Below are positions 26,010 to 37,116 of a stretch of 64,000 nucleotides of DNA, in pieces. The first letter of the stretch is position 1. Every line of letters begins with the position of its first letter. The DNA comes from Castellaniella denitrificans. Its GTDB lineage: Bacteria > Pseudomonadota > Gammaproteobacteria > Burkholderiales > Burkholderiaceae_B. Both the position numbers and the translations under genes were made by a program. The notes beneath the pieces are model-generated. The model saw nothing but the letters and a program-made list of their open reading frames with translations. It ran no database searches and had not been told where the DNA came from. Location: contig NZ_JBHSEZ010000001.1 of assembly GCF_042653765.1 (NCBI RefSeq), forward strand, positions 496,001 through 560,000. The letters are read 5' to 3'.

Positions 26010-26059
26010 CATAATTCACTGATTGGTGAATTATGGACACGGCCTGATTGAGGTGTCAA
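26010..26059 (-). promoter_or_regulatory. Promoter with perfect inverted-repeat operator over the -10
   Basis: Minus strand: a consensus -35 TTGACA (26059-26054), an 18-bp spacer and CATAAT (26035-26030) form a strong sigma70-like promoter pointing at the permease gene. Starting at that -10 is a perfect inverted repeat, CATAATTCAC-N6-GTGAATTATG (26035-26010), which covers the -10 and the expected start site. The symmetry and spacing suit a TetR-family dimer. The neighbouring TetR gene ends 25 bp upstream. Confidence 0.8.
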
Positions 26060-26083
26060 TGACGAGGCGGCTTAGGAATATCC

Positions 26084-26767
26084 CTAGGAGGTTTTCTGCC
26101 GCGCCCGGCCGGCGTCCGTCGGGCTGGACGCGTAGCCGACGACCAGATCCGTCATGTGGGCCAGGCGCTCGTCGAGGGCTTCGGCCGCGCGCAGGTCGCG
26201 CCCGAAGATCACCGACAGGGTGTGGTTGTTGGCCAGGTAGAAAAAGCCGAGGGAAGCGATGGAGATATAGAGCTGGACGGGGTCGATCCCGGCGCGGAAC
26301 AGGCCCTGGGCCCGGCCGCGCTCGAGCAGCCGGTCGAGCAGTTGCACCAGTGGCGAATGCATCTCGCGGATCTTGCCCGATTGCTTCAGGTGGCTGGCGC
26401 GCGAGAGGTTCTCGCTGGCCAGCAGGGAGAGGAATTCCGGATGATCCAGGAAGTAGCGCCACGTGAAGCGCACGAGCGTGCGCAGGGCCTCGACCGGTTC
26501 GAGCGCATCGAGATGCAGGCCCTGCTCGGCCTGGCGAATGTCGGCGTAAGTGTGTTCCAGGACGGAGAGGAAGAGCTCGTCCTTGTTGCCGAAGTAATAG
26601 TAGATCAGGCGCTTGTTCACGCCCGCGCGCACCGCGATGCGGTCCACCCGCCCTCCCGCGAATCCGTGTTCGGTGAATTCGTCGCGGGCGGCTTTCAGGA
26701 TCGCCGCCTGGGAGCGGTCCGTGTCGCGCGAGACGGGCGCCTGCCGCGTGTTCGGTTTCTGTGTCAT
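26084..26767 (-). CDS. TetR-family transcriptional regulator
   Basis: A 227-residue regulator. The N-terminal helix-turn-helix spans roughly residues 18-65, with the recognition segment AGVNKRLIYYYFGNKDEL. The C-terminal half is an all-helical effector domain of unknown ligand. It is transcribed in the same direction as the SDR gene upstream (9 bp gap) and the importer/enzyme operon downstream, with a palindromic operator in between. It is therefore the likely repressor of that operon, whose inducer would be the imported compound or a derivative. Confidence 0.9.
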   Translation of the reverse strand: MTQKPNTRQAPVSRDTDRSQAAILKAARDEFTEHGFAGGRVDRIAVRAGVNKRLIYYYFGNKDELFLSVLEHTYADIRQAEQGLHLDALEPVEALRTLVRFTWRYFLDHPEFLSLLASENLSRASHLKQSGKIREMHSPLVQLLDRLLERGRAQGLFRAGIDPVQLYISIASLGFFYLANNHTLSVIFGRDLRAAEALDERLAHMTDLVVGYASSPTDAGRARQKTS

Positions 26768-26776
26768 GGCCCGATT

Positions 26777-27616
26777 TTATGGGCGTTCGCCCATTCGCGG
26801 CTTGCGCTTGCGCCGGGCGGCGACCCGGTCGTACAGGACGTCGGGCACCAGGCGCAGCAGCCGCGCCACCCAGGCCATGGGCCGGGGGATGACGCGGTAG
26901 GACACGCCGTCGTCGATCGCCCGCACGGCCTGCCCGGCGAAGCGTTCGACGGGCATCAGGAAGGGCATGCGATAGGGATTGCGCGCCGTCATGGGCGTGG
27001 CGATGAAGCCCGGCGCCAGCGTCACGACGCGCACGCCGGTGCCGCGCAGTTCGACCCGCAGGCTTTCGCAGTACGCGCGCACGGCCGCCTTCGAGGCGCT
27101 GTAGGCGCCCGCGCCCGGCAGGCCGCGCACCCCCGCCACGCTGCCGATGCCCACCAGCGTGCCCCGGCCCCGCGCGCGCATCGGCGCGACGAAGGGCTCG
27201 AAGGTCGCCACCATGGCTAGGACGTTGGTGTCGAGGATGGCTTCGAAGACCGCGTGATCCTCGGGCGCGTCGGTCAGGGTGCCGGCGCTGATCCCGGCGC
27301 TGGCGATCGCGAGGTCCACCGGGCCGTGCGCCAGGAAATCGCGCGCCGCCGCGTGCAGCGCCGCCCGGTCGCGCACGTCCAGCGCGTAGATCCGGTGCCC
27401 CTGGCCCGGCAGGCCGTCGCACAGGGCCTGCAAGGCGTCGCGCCGGCGGCCGACCAGCCCAAGCACCGCGCCGCGCGCCGCGTACCGGCGCGCCAGGGCG
27501 GCGCCGATGCCGCTGCTGGCGCCCGTGATGAACACGCGTTCAGGATGTCCGGCGGGAGGCGCCGCCCCGGGCACCGGGGCGGCCGGGCGGGCGGAACCGG
27601 AACGATCTCCCGCCAC
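26777..27616 (-). CDS. Short-chain dehydrogenase/reductase
   Basis: A 279-residue classical SDR. The cofactor loop ITGASSGIGAALARRYAARG begins near residue 29, followed by NAG-equivalent ASAGIS, the catalytic serine in GSVAGVRG and the YSASK pair near 160. The C-terminus is strongly basic (RRKRKPRMGERP), suggesting membrane or nucleic-acid association. The start is a GTG at 27616, 7 bp after the carB stop. The Ala/Pro-rich first 25 residues may indicate a later start. Substrate unknown. Confidence 0.88.
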   Translation of the reverse strand: MAGDRSGSARPAAPVPGAAPPAGHPERVFITGASSGIGAALARRYAARGAVLGLVGRRRDALQALCDGLPGQGHRIYALDVRDRAALHAAARDFLAHGPVDLAIASAGISAGTLTDAPEDHAVFEAILDTNVLAMVATFEPFVAPMRARGRGTLVGIGSVAGVRGLPGAGAYSASKAAVRAYCESLRVELRGTGVRVVTLAPGFIATPMTARNPYRMPFLMPVERFAGQAVRAIDDGVSYRVIPRPMAWVARLLRLVPDVLYDRVAARRKRKPRMGERP

Positions 27617-27623
27617 GCGGGCC

Positions 27624-30863
<3,240 letters not shown>

Positions 30864-30879
30864 GGGAGGCGGGCTCTTT

Positions 30880-32049
30880 TTATTTGGACGACCGGGCTTT
30901 GTGCTGCGCCATCAGGTCGATGAATTTGTCGAACAGCACCAGGATGTCGTGCGGGCCGGGACTGGCTTCGGGGTGGCCCTGGAAGCAGAAGGCCGGACGG
31001 TCGGTCAGTTCGAAGCCCTGCAGGGTGCCGTCGAACAGCGACACGTGCGTGACGCGGGCGTTGGCCGGCAGGCTGTCGCCGTCCACGGTGAAGCCGTGGT
31101 TCTGGCTGGTGATGAACACCCGGCCGGTGTCCAGGTCCTGGACCGGGTGGTTGGCGCCGTGGTGGCCGGTCTTCATCTTGATCGTGCGCCCGCCCAGCGT
31201 CAGGCCCAGGACCTGCTGGCCCAGGCAGATGCCGAACAGGGGGATGCCGCGGTCCAGCACGGCGCGGCAGGTCTCGGCGGCGTAGTCGCAGGCCGCCGGG
31301 TCGCCGGGGCCGTTGGACAGGAAGACCCCGTCGGGCGCCTGCGCCAGGACGTCGGCCACGGGCGTGAGGGCCGGCACCAGGGTGATGCGGCAGTCGCGGT
31401 CGGCCAGCAGGCGCAGGATGTTGGACTTGATGCCGTAGTCGTAGGCGACGACGTGGTACTGCCCCTGGTCCCGGCGGCTGTAGCCGCGCCCCAGGTGCCA
31501 GGTGCCCTGCACCCAGGCGCCGGGCTGCTTCGTGGAGACTTCGACCGCCAGGTCCTGGCCTTCCATGCCGCCGAAGCCGCGCGCCAGTTCGACGGCGCGG
31601 TCGGCGTCCTCGCCCACCAGGATGCAGGCGCCCTGGGCGCCGCGTTCGCGCAGGATGCGGGTCAGCTTGCGGGTGTCCACGCCCGAGATCGCCACGATGC
31701 CCTGGGACTTCAGGTAGTCGGGCAGCGACTGGGTGGCCCGGAAGTTGGACATCAGCGCCGGACAGTCGCGCACCACCAGGCCGGCGGCGTGCACCCGGTT
31801 GGACTCGACGTCCTCGGGGTTGACACCGGTGTTACCGATGTGGGGATAGGTCAGGGTGACGATCTGGCCGCTGTAGCTGGGATCGGTGAGGATCTCCTGG
31901 TAGCCGGTCATGGCGGTATTGAAGACGATTTCGGCCACGCTGGTCCCGTCGGCGCCGATCGAAACGCCCCTGAATACGGTACCGTCAGCCAAGGCGAGAA
32001 TTGCTGGTGCGAGTCCTGCGGACCCCTCGGGAAAGATTGACGGCAGCAA
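30880..32049 (-). CDS. carA: Carbamoyl-phosphate synthase small chain (glutaminase)
   Basis: A 389-residue glutamine amidotransferase subunit that feeds ammonia to CarB. N-terminal landmarks are LALADGTVFRGVSIG and FNTAMTGYQEILTDPSYSGQ. The nucleophilic cysteine is in LFGICLGQQVLGL near residue 270, with the catalytic His/Glu in QGHPEASPGPHD near 355. The start appears to be TTG at 32049 (MLPSIFPEG) with a weak GGGG upstream, so translation may begin inefficiently. A consensus -10 lies 73 bp upstream. Confidence 0.95.
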   Translation of the reverse strand: MLPSIFPEGSAGLAPAILALADGTVFRGVSIGADGTSVAEIVFNTAMTGYQEILTDPSYSGQIVTLTYPHIGNTGVNPEDVESNRVHAAGLVVRDCPALMSNFRATQSLPDYLKSQGIVAISGVDTRKLTRILRERGAQGACILVGEDADRAVELARGFGGMEGQDLAVEVSTKQPGAWVQGTWHLGRGYSRRDQGQYHVVAYDYGIKSNILRLLADRDCRITLVPALTPVADVLAQAPDGVFLSNGPGDPAACDYAAETCRAVLDRGIPLFGICLGQQVLGLTLGGRTIKMKTGHHGANHPVQDLDTGRVFITSQNHGFTVDGDSLPANARVTHVSLFDGTLQGFELTDRPAFCFQGHPEASPGPHDILVLFDKFIDLMAQHKARSSK

Positions 32050-32121
32050 AATGGAACCCCGGTTAAGAAGAATCCCCGCGCTGATTCAGGGGATCCTAAA
32101 AGTCGATATTCAAACCTTCCC

Positions 32122-32127
32122 ATTATA
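32122..32127 (-). promoter_or_regulatory. -10 of the carAB promoter
   Basis: A perfect TATAAT on the minus strand leaves a leader of about 65 nt before carA. The leader holds an ATCCCC/GGGGAT stem with an 11-nt loop (32075-32097). The -35 is poor. No PyrR or arginine box was recognised. Confidence 0.5.
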
Positions 32128-32275
32128 CAGCGGGGCGGGTACCGCTCTCCATGCGCCGCATCCGGCGCGCCGGGGCGCCCCTCCCGGCGAACGCCCGCCG
32201 CCGCGCCCGGCCCCGCCGGGAAATGGTCTACAGTAGGGTTTTCACAACCCTGCTTTCACTGGAATCATCGCCCTC

Positions 32276-33232
32276 ATGAGCAATCAACTCGACGCCCTGC
32301 GCGCGCTGACGACCGTCGTGGCCGACACGGGGGATTTCGAAACCATGCGGGCCTACCAGCCGACCGACGCGACCACCAACCCCTCGCTGATCCTCAAGGC
32401 CGTGGGCCAGGCGGCCTACCGTCCCCTGCTGGACCGGGTGCTGCGCGACCACCCGAACGCCCCGCTGGCGGAGCAGGTCGATCGCCTGCTGACGGCCTTC
32501 GGCCACGAGATCCTGTCCATCGTGCCCGGCCGCGTCTCGACCGAGGTCGACGCCCGGCTGTCCTTCGACGCCCAGGCCAGCATCGAGCGCGCCCGGCAGA
32601 TCATCGCCCTGTACGAAGCCGGCGGCATCCCGCGCGAGCGCGTGCTGATCAAGCTGGCCTCGACCTGGGAAGGCATCCAGGCCGCCCGCGCGCTGGAGGC
32701 CGAAGGCATCCGCTGCAACCTGACGCTGCTGTTCTCCCTGACCCAGGCGATCGCCTGCGCCCAGGCGAAGGTGACGCTGATCTCGCCTTTCGTGGGCCGC
32801 ATCTACGACTGGCACAAGAAGGCGGCCGGCGCCGATTGGGACGAAGCCGCGAACGCCGGGGCCAACGATCCGGGCGTGCGGTCCGTGGCGCGCATCTACC
32901 GCTATTTCAAGGCCTACGACATTCCCACCCAGGTGATGGGAGCCAGTTTCCGCAACATCGGCCAGATCCGCGCGCTGGCGGGCTGCGACCTGCTGACGAT
33001 CAGCCCCGCCCTGCTGGGCGAGCTGGCGGCGTCGGACGAGCCCCTGGAACCGGGCCTGTCGGCGGCCGCCGCCAAGACGGACGCGCCGGAATGGATCGCC
33101 AGCAACGAAGTCGCCTTCCGCACGAACCTGAACGAAGACGCCATGGCGACGGAAAAGCTGGCCGAGGGCATCCGGATCTTCACGGCCGACGCGCTCAAGC
33201 TGGACGCGCTGGTCAGCCAGGCCGGGACCTGA
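32276..33232 (+). CDS. tal: Transaldolase
   Basis: A 318-residue TalB-type enzyme of the pentose phosphate pathway, moving a dihydroxyacetone unit from sedoheptulose-7-phosphate to glyceraldehyde-3-phosphate. It begins MSNQLDALRALTTVVADTGD. The substrate segment TDATTNPSLILKA is near residue 30, and the Schiff-base lysine lies in RVLIKLASTWEG near 125. The promoter region contains a hairpin-forming AGGGTT-TTCAC-AACCCT just upstream of the ATG. It converges on an ABC permease gene over a GC hairpin (33254-33271). Confidence 0.97.
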   Translation: MSNQLDALRALTTVVADTGDFETMRAYQPTDATTNPSLILKAVGQAAYRPLLDRVLRDHPNAPLAEQVDRLLTAFGHEILSIVPGRVSTEVDARLSFDAQASIERARQIIALYEAGGIPRERVLIKLASTWEGIQAARALEAEGIRCNLTLLFSLTQAIACAQAKVTLISPFVGRIYDWHKKAAGADWDEAANAGANDPGVRSVARIYRYFKAYDIPTQVMGASFRNIGQIRALAGCDLLTISPALLGELAASDEPLEPGLSAAAAKTDAPEWIASNEVAFRTNLNEDAMATEKLAEGIRIFTADALKLDALVSQAGT

Positions 33233-33272
33233 GACGTCCGGGCGGCCCCGCCAGCCGCCTGCGCGGCGGCAT

Positions 33273-34061
33273 TCAGGTCTTGCCCGACTCCCCGGGCCCG
33301 GGCTGCCAGACCAGCAGGCGGCGTTCCACCAGCGACACGATCCCGTCCAGCAGCAGGGCGAACACCGTCAGCACGACGATGCCGGCGAACACGGTGTTCA
33401 CGTCCAGGGTGCCCTCGGCCTGCAGGATCAGGTAGCCGACCCCGGCCGCCGAGCCCAGGTATTCGCCCACCACCGCCCCGACGAAGGCCAGGCCCACGGA
33501 CGTGTGCAGGCTGGAGAACACCCAGCTGGTGGCCGAGGGGATGTAGACGTGGCGCAGCAGCTGGCGGCGGCCGGCGCCCAGCATGCGGGCATTGTCCAGC
33601 AAGGTCGGGCTGACCTCGCGCACGCCCCGGTAGACGTTGAAGAAGACGATGAAGAACACCAGCGTCACGGCCAGGGCGACCTTGGACCAGATGCCCAGGC
33701 CGAACCACATGCCGAAGATCGGCGCCAGGATGACGCGCGGCATGGAATTGGCCGCCGTGACGTAGGGTTCGAGCAGGGCGCTGGCGCCGCGCGACAGGCC
33801 CAGCCACAGGCCGAAGCCCAGGCCGCCGATGGTTCCGATGACGAAGGCCAGCACGGTCTCGGACAGGGTGATCCACAGATGGCGGTAGATTCCGGCGTCG
33901 GTGACGAACCAGGCCCAGACGACCTGGGCCACGTCCAGCGGACGGCCGAAGAAGAACGCCACGTTGCGGTTCAGCGAAGCCCAATGCCAGACCAGCAGGA
34001 TGGCGGCCAGCAATGCCAGCTGCAGCACGCGCAGCACGGGTTTGGGCAGGTCGGATTTCAT
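33273..34061 (-). CDS. ABC transporter permease (NitT/TauT type), second system
   Basis: A 262-residue permease with six hydrophobic segments (e.g. LQLALLAAILLVWHWASLN) and the loop LLDNARMLGAGRRQLLRHVY that contacts the ATPase. It is the last gene of a binding protein-ATPase-permease set on the minus strand, 60 bp after the ATPase gene. Distinct in sequence from the permease at 25187. Confidence 0.9.
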   Translation of the reverse strand: MKSDLPKPVLRVLQLALLAAILLVWHWASLNRNVAFFFGRPLDVAQVVWAWFVTDAGIYRHLWITLSETVLAFVIGTIGGLGFGLWLGLSRGASALLEPYVTAANSMPRVILAPIFGMWFGLGIWSKVALAVTLVFFIVFFNVYRGVREVSPTLLDNARMLGAGRRQLLRHVYIPSATSWVFSSLHTSVGLAFVGAVVGEYLGSAAGVGYLILQAEGTLDVNTVFAGIVVLTVFALLLDGIVSLVERRLLVWQPGPGESGKT

Positions 34062-34121
34062 CGTTGCAAGCGCTCCGGTGGATGGCTCGGGTCGGAGGGG
34101 GTTGGCGGGCCGGCCATGGGA

Positions 34122-34958
34122 TCAGGCGCGCCGCTGCCGCTCATAGCCCTTCAGGACTTCGTCGCGCAGCACCGCCCAGATGGCCTGGTGCAGTTCGACG
34201 AAGCGCGGCTGCATGCGGACTTCGGCCACGTCGCGCGGACGCGGGATGTCGATGACGAATTCCCCGATCGGGCGGGTCTCGGGACCGGCCGACAGCACCA
34301 CCACGCGATCGCTCATGGCGATGGCCTCGTCCAGGTCGTGGGTGATGAACAGCACGGCCTTGCGCCGGGCCATCCACAGGTCCAGGACCTCGTTTTCCAT
34401 CAACTGGCGGGTCTGGACGTCGAGCGCCGAAAACGGTTCGTCCATCAGGATGATGTCGGGATCGCGGATCAGGGTCTGGGCCAGCATGACGCGCTTGCGC
34501 ATGCCGCCCGACATCTGGTGCGGATAGCGGTTCTCGAAGCCGCCCAGCCCGACCCGGCGCAGCCATTCGCGGCTGCGCTCGGCGGTCTCGGCGGCGGGCA
34601 CCCCGGCAAATTCCAGCCCCGCGGCGACGTTGGCCTGGGCGCTGCGCCAGGGCATCAGGGCCTCGCCCTGGAACATGTAGCCCGCCCGCGCGTTGACGCC
34701 GCGCAGCGCCTGGCCGAACACCCGGACCTGGCCGGACGTGGGGCGCAGCAGCCCGGCCGCCATGTTCAGCAGGGTCGACTTGCCGCAGCCCGTGGGCCCC
34801 ACGACCGAGACGAACTCGCCGGGCGCCACCGCGAGGGTGGCGGCGCGCATGGCCGTATACGGCACGCCGCCGGGCGAGGCGAAGGTGCAGGTGACCTGGT
34901 CCAGCAGCAGGGCCGGATGGTCCGCCCCGCCGCCGGGCTGGCTCGCGCGCTCAGGCAT
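34122..34958 (-). CDS. ABC transporter ATP-binding protein (NitT/TauT type), second system
   Basis: A 278-residue ATPase: Walker A VVGPTGCGKSTLLNMAAGLL near residue 52, signature QMSGGMRKRVMLAQTLI, Walker B IILMDEPFSALDVQT, switch ITHDLDEA. The MRKR signature is typical of this class of nitrate/sulfonate/pyrimidine transporters. The start codon overlaps the binding-protein gene by 8 bp, so the two are translationally coupled. Confidence 0.92.
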   Translation of the reverse strand: MPERASQPGGGADHPALLLDQVTCTFASPGGVPYTAMRAATLAVAPGEFVSVVGPTGCGKSTLLNMAAGLLRPTSGQVRVFGQALRGVNARAGYMFQGEALMPWRSAQANVAAGLEFAGVPAAETAERSREWLRRVGLGGFENRYPHQMSGGMRKRVMLAQTLIRDPDIILMDEPFSALDVQTRQLMENEVLDLWMARRKAVLFITHDLDEAIAMSDRVVVLSAGPETRPIGEFVIDIPRPRDVAEVRMQPRFVELHQAIWAVLRDEVLKGYERQRRA

Positions 34959-36003
34959 GGGGATATTTCTGGTTGGCCTTGGCGGCGAACTGGTTGGTCC
35001 AGATGCGGGAGATGTCGATGGCCGTGCGGTCGAAATTCGGCACGAACTCGGCCAGGGCGTTGAGGGCTGTCTGCGGGCCGTCTTCCGGCACCAGGCCGTC
35101 GGGCGACAGCGCCTCGCGGTTGCCCTTGAGCGCGAGCTTGTACAGGTCCGGGTCGCCCAGCAGGTAGGACTCGGGCACCAGCCTGGCGATGTCGTCGACG
35201 GACGAGGCCTGGATCCACTTGTCGGCCCGCACCATGGCGTTGGCCAGCGCCTGGGTGGTGTTCGGATGGGCGTCGATGAAAGCCTGGGCCGTGTACAGGC
35301 AGCCCGACGGCATGTTGCCGCCGAAGATCTTCTGCGCGTCTTCCAGGGTGCGGGTGTCGGCGATGATGCGGAGGGCGTCTTCCTTGACCAGGGTGCTGAT
35401 CACCGGGTCCAGGTTGGCGATGGCGTCGATCTGGCCGGACCGCAGGGCCGTGACCGCCCCGGCGCCCGCTCCCACGCCGATGAAGGATACGTCGGTGGGC
35501 TTGAGCCCGTGCTGCGCCAGGAAGAAGCTGGCCATCATGTTGGTCGAGGAGCCCGGCGCCGTGACACCGATCTTCTTGCCCTTCAGGTCGGCGGGCGACT
35601 GGTAGCCGGCCAGGGTCTTCTTCGAGACGCCCAGCACGATCATGGGCGCCCGGCCCTGCAGGGCGAAGCAGCGGTAGAACTGGCCCTTGGCCTGCAGGTT
35701 GATGGTGTGCTCGAAGGCGCCGGACACCACGTCGGCACTGCCGCCCACCACGGCCTGCAGGGCCTTGGATCCGCCCGCGAAATCGGCGATGGTGACGTCC
35801 AGGCCCTCGTCCTTGAAGTAGCCCTTCAGGTGCGCCACCGACAGCGGCAGGTAGTAGATCAGCGGCTGGCCGCCCACGGCGATGGTCACGGCCTTCTTTT
35901 CGGGGGCGCTGGCCGCGTCCTGCGCGAAGGACAGTCCGGGCACCGCGCCCAGCAGCCCCGCGGCGCCGGCGGTCTTGAGCAGTTCACGACGTGAAATCGA
36001 CAT
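34951..36003 (-). CDS. ABC transporter substrate-binding protein with Tat signal
   Basis: A 350-residue NMT1/SsuA-like binding protein. The leader has a twin-arginine motif (SRRELLKTAGAAGLLG), so it is probably exported folded by Tat. The mature part shows YYLPLSVAHLKGYFKDEGLD and FAGGSKALQAVVGGSADVV, typical of the family. The ligand is unknown. It opens the three-gene transporter operon, with no regulator or enzyme beside it to suggest a substrate. Confidence 0.9.
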   Translation of the reverse strand: MSISRRELLKTAGAAGLLGAVPGLSFAQDAASAPEKKAVTIAVGGQPLIYYLPLSVAHLKGYFKDEGLDVTIADFAGGSKALQAVVGGSADVVSGAFEHTINLQAKGQFYRCFALQGRAPMIVLGVSKKTLAGYQSPADLKGKKIGVTAPGSSTNMMASFFLAQHGLKPTDVSFIGVGAGAGAVTALRSGQIDAIANLDPVISTLVKEDALRIIADTRTLEDAQKIFGGNMPSGCLYTAQAFIDAHPNTTQALANAMVRADKWIQASSVDDIARLVPESYLLGDPDLYKLALKGNREALSPDGLVPEDGPQTALNALAEFVPNFDRTAIDISRIWTNQFAAKANQKYPHA

Positions 36004-36123
36004 GATGGCTTGTCTCCCTGGTGGTCATGCTGCGTTTGAAGTTTCGATGATAGCGCAGTGAGAGGAGCCGGGCCCATCGGACCGCGCGCCGGAAACGGGA
36101 TTGCGGCGGGCGGAGGCGGCCAA

Positions 36124-36732
36124 TCAGCCGGGCCGGCGTTCCATCAGGGCCCAGGCGATCGTGCCGGCGTCGACGTATTCCAGTTCGCTGCCGCTGGGCA
36201 CGCCGCGCGCCAGCCGGGTGACCTTGACGCCGCATTCGCGCAGCATCTCGGCCAGGTAATAGGCCGTGGTCTCACCCTCGGCGGTGAAGTTGGTGGCCAG
36301 GATGACCTCGCGGACCCGCCCGTCCCGGACCCGCTCCCGCAGGGGGGCGAACCGGACCTGGTCCGGACCCACGCCTTCGAGCGGCGCCAGCCGGCCCATC
36401 AGCACGTAGTACAGGCCCTGGTAGCCGTGGCTGGCCTCGATCATGTTCTGGTCGGCCGGCGTCTCGACGACGCACAGCACGGACGGATCGCGGTCGGGAT
36501 TCTCGCAGGTGGCGCACACCGGCGTCTGGGAGAAGGAGTTGCAGCGTTCGCAGTGGCACAGCCCGCCGACCGCGTCGCGCAGCGCGTCGCCCAGGCGCAA
36601 CGCGCCGTCCGGATCATGCTGCAGCAGATGATAGGCCATGCGCCGGGCGGTGCGCACGCCCACGCCGGGCAGCCCCCGCAAGGCGTCGATCAGGGCGCGC
36701 AGGGGTTCCGGTTCGGGCAGGCCGGCGGCCAT
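36124..36732 (-). CDS. recR: Recombination mediator RecR
   Basis: A 202-residue RecFOR-pathway protein that loads RecA at gaps. The N-terminal helix-hairpin-helix (LPGVGVRTARRMAYHLL) is followed by a four-cysteine zinc finger (CHCERCNSFSQTPVCATC) near residues 58-75, then a Toprim domain (VLCVVETPADQNMIE) and the Walker-like C-terminus. It sits after dnaX-ebfC, the usual conserved order. Confidence 0.97.
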   Translation of the reverse strand: MAAGLPEPEPLRALIDALRGLPGVGVRTARRMAYHLLQHDPDGALRLGDALRDAVGGLCHCERCNSFSQTPVCATCENPDRDPSVLCVVETPADQNMIEASHGYQGLYYVLMGRLAPLEGVGPDQVRFAPLRERVRDGRVREVILATNFTAEGETTAYYLAEMLRECGVKVTRLARGVPSGSELEYVDAGTIAWALMERRPG

Positions 36733-36747
36733 CTGGGTCCGTCCCTG

Positions 36748-37074
36748 TCAGAACGGCAGCTTCATGCCCGGCGGCAGGGACAGGCCGGCCGTCACGGCGG
36801 ACATCTTTTCCTGGGCGGTGGCCTCGGCCTTGCGCTGGGCGTCGTTGAAGGCCGCCGCGACCAGGTCCTCGATCATGTCGCGATCGTCGTCGAACAGCGA
36901 CGGATCGATGGCCACGCGCTTGACATCGTACTTGCAGCTCATGGTCACCTTGACCAGGCCGCCGCCCGCGGCGCCCTCGACCGTCAGGTCGGCCAGGGCG
37001 TCCTGGGCCTTCTTCATGTTTTCCTGCATCTGCTGGGCCTGGCGCATCAGCCCGGCGATCTGACCTTTCATCAT
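36748..37074 (-). CDS. ebfC: YbaB/EbfC nucleoid-associated protein
   Basis: A 108-residue small DNA-binding protein. The methionine/glutamine-rich N-terminal coiled coil (MMKGQIAGLMRQAQQMQENM) and the central LTVEGAAGGGLVKVTMSC sheet are diagnostic. It forms dimers that bind DNA and compact the nucleoid. It lies between dnaX and recR, 15 bp before recR. Confidence 0.95.
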   Translation of the reverse strand: MMKGQIAGLMRQAQQMQENMKKAQDALADLTVEGAAGGGLVKVTMSCKYDVKRVAIDPSLFDDDRDMIEDLVAAAFNDAQRKAEATAQEKMSAVTAGLSLPPGMKLPF

Positions 37075-37116
37075 GGCGGTGTCCTGGTGTTCGGTGGATT
37101 CAAACGAAGAGTGGGA

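Noticed and set aside
19268..26014. Very long open frame on the plus strand across the catabolic operon
   Set aside because: It is antisense to seven well-supported genes, has low-complexity Arg/Gln/His/Ala composition and no domain. It is an effect of strong GC bias at third codon positions.
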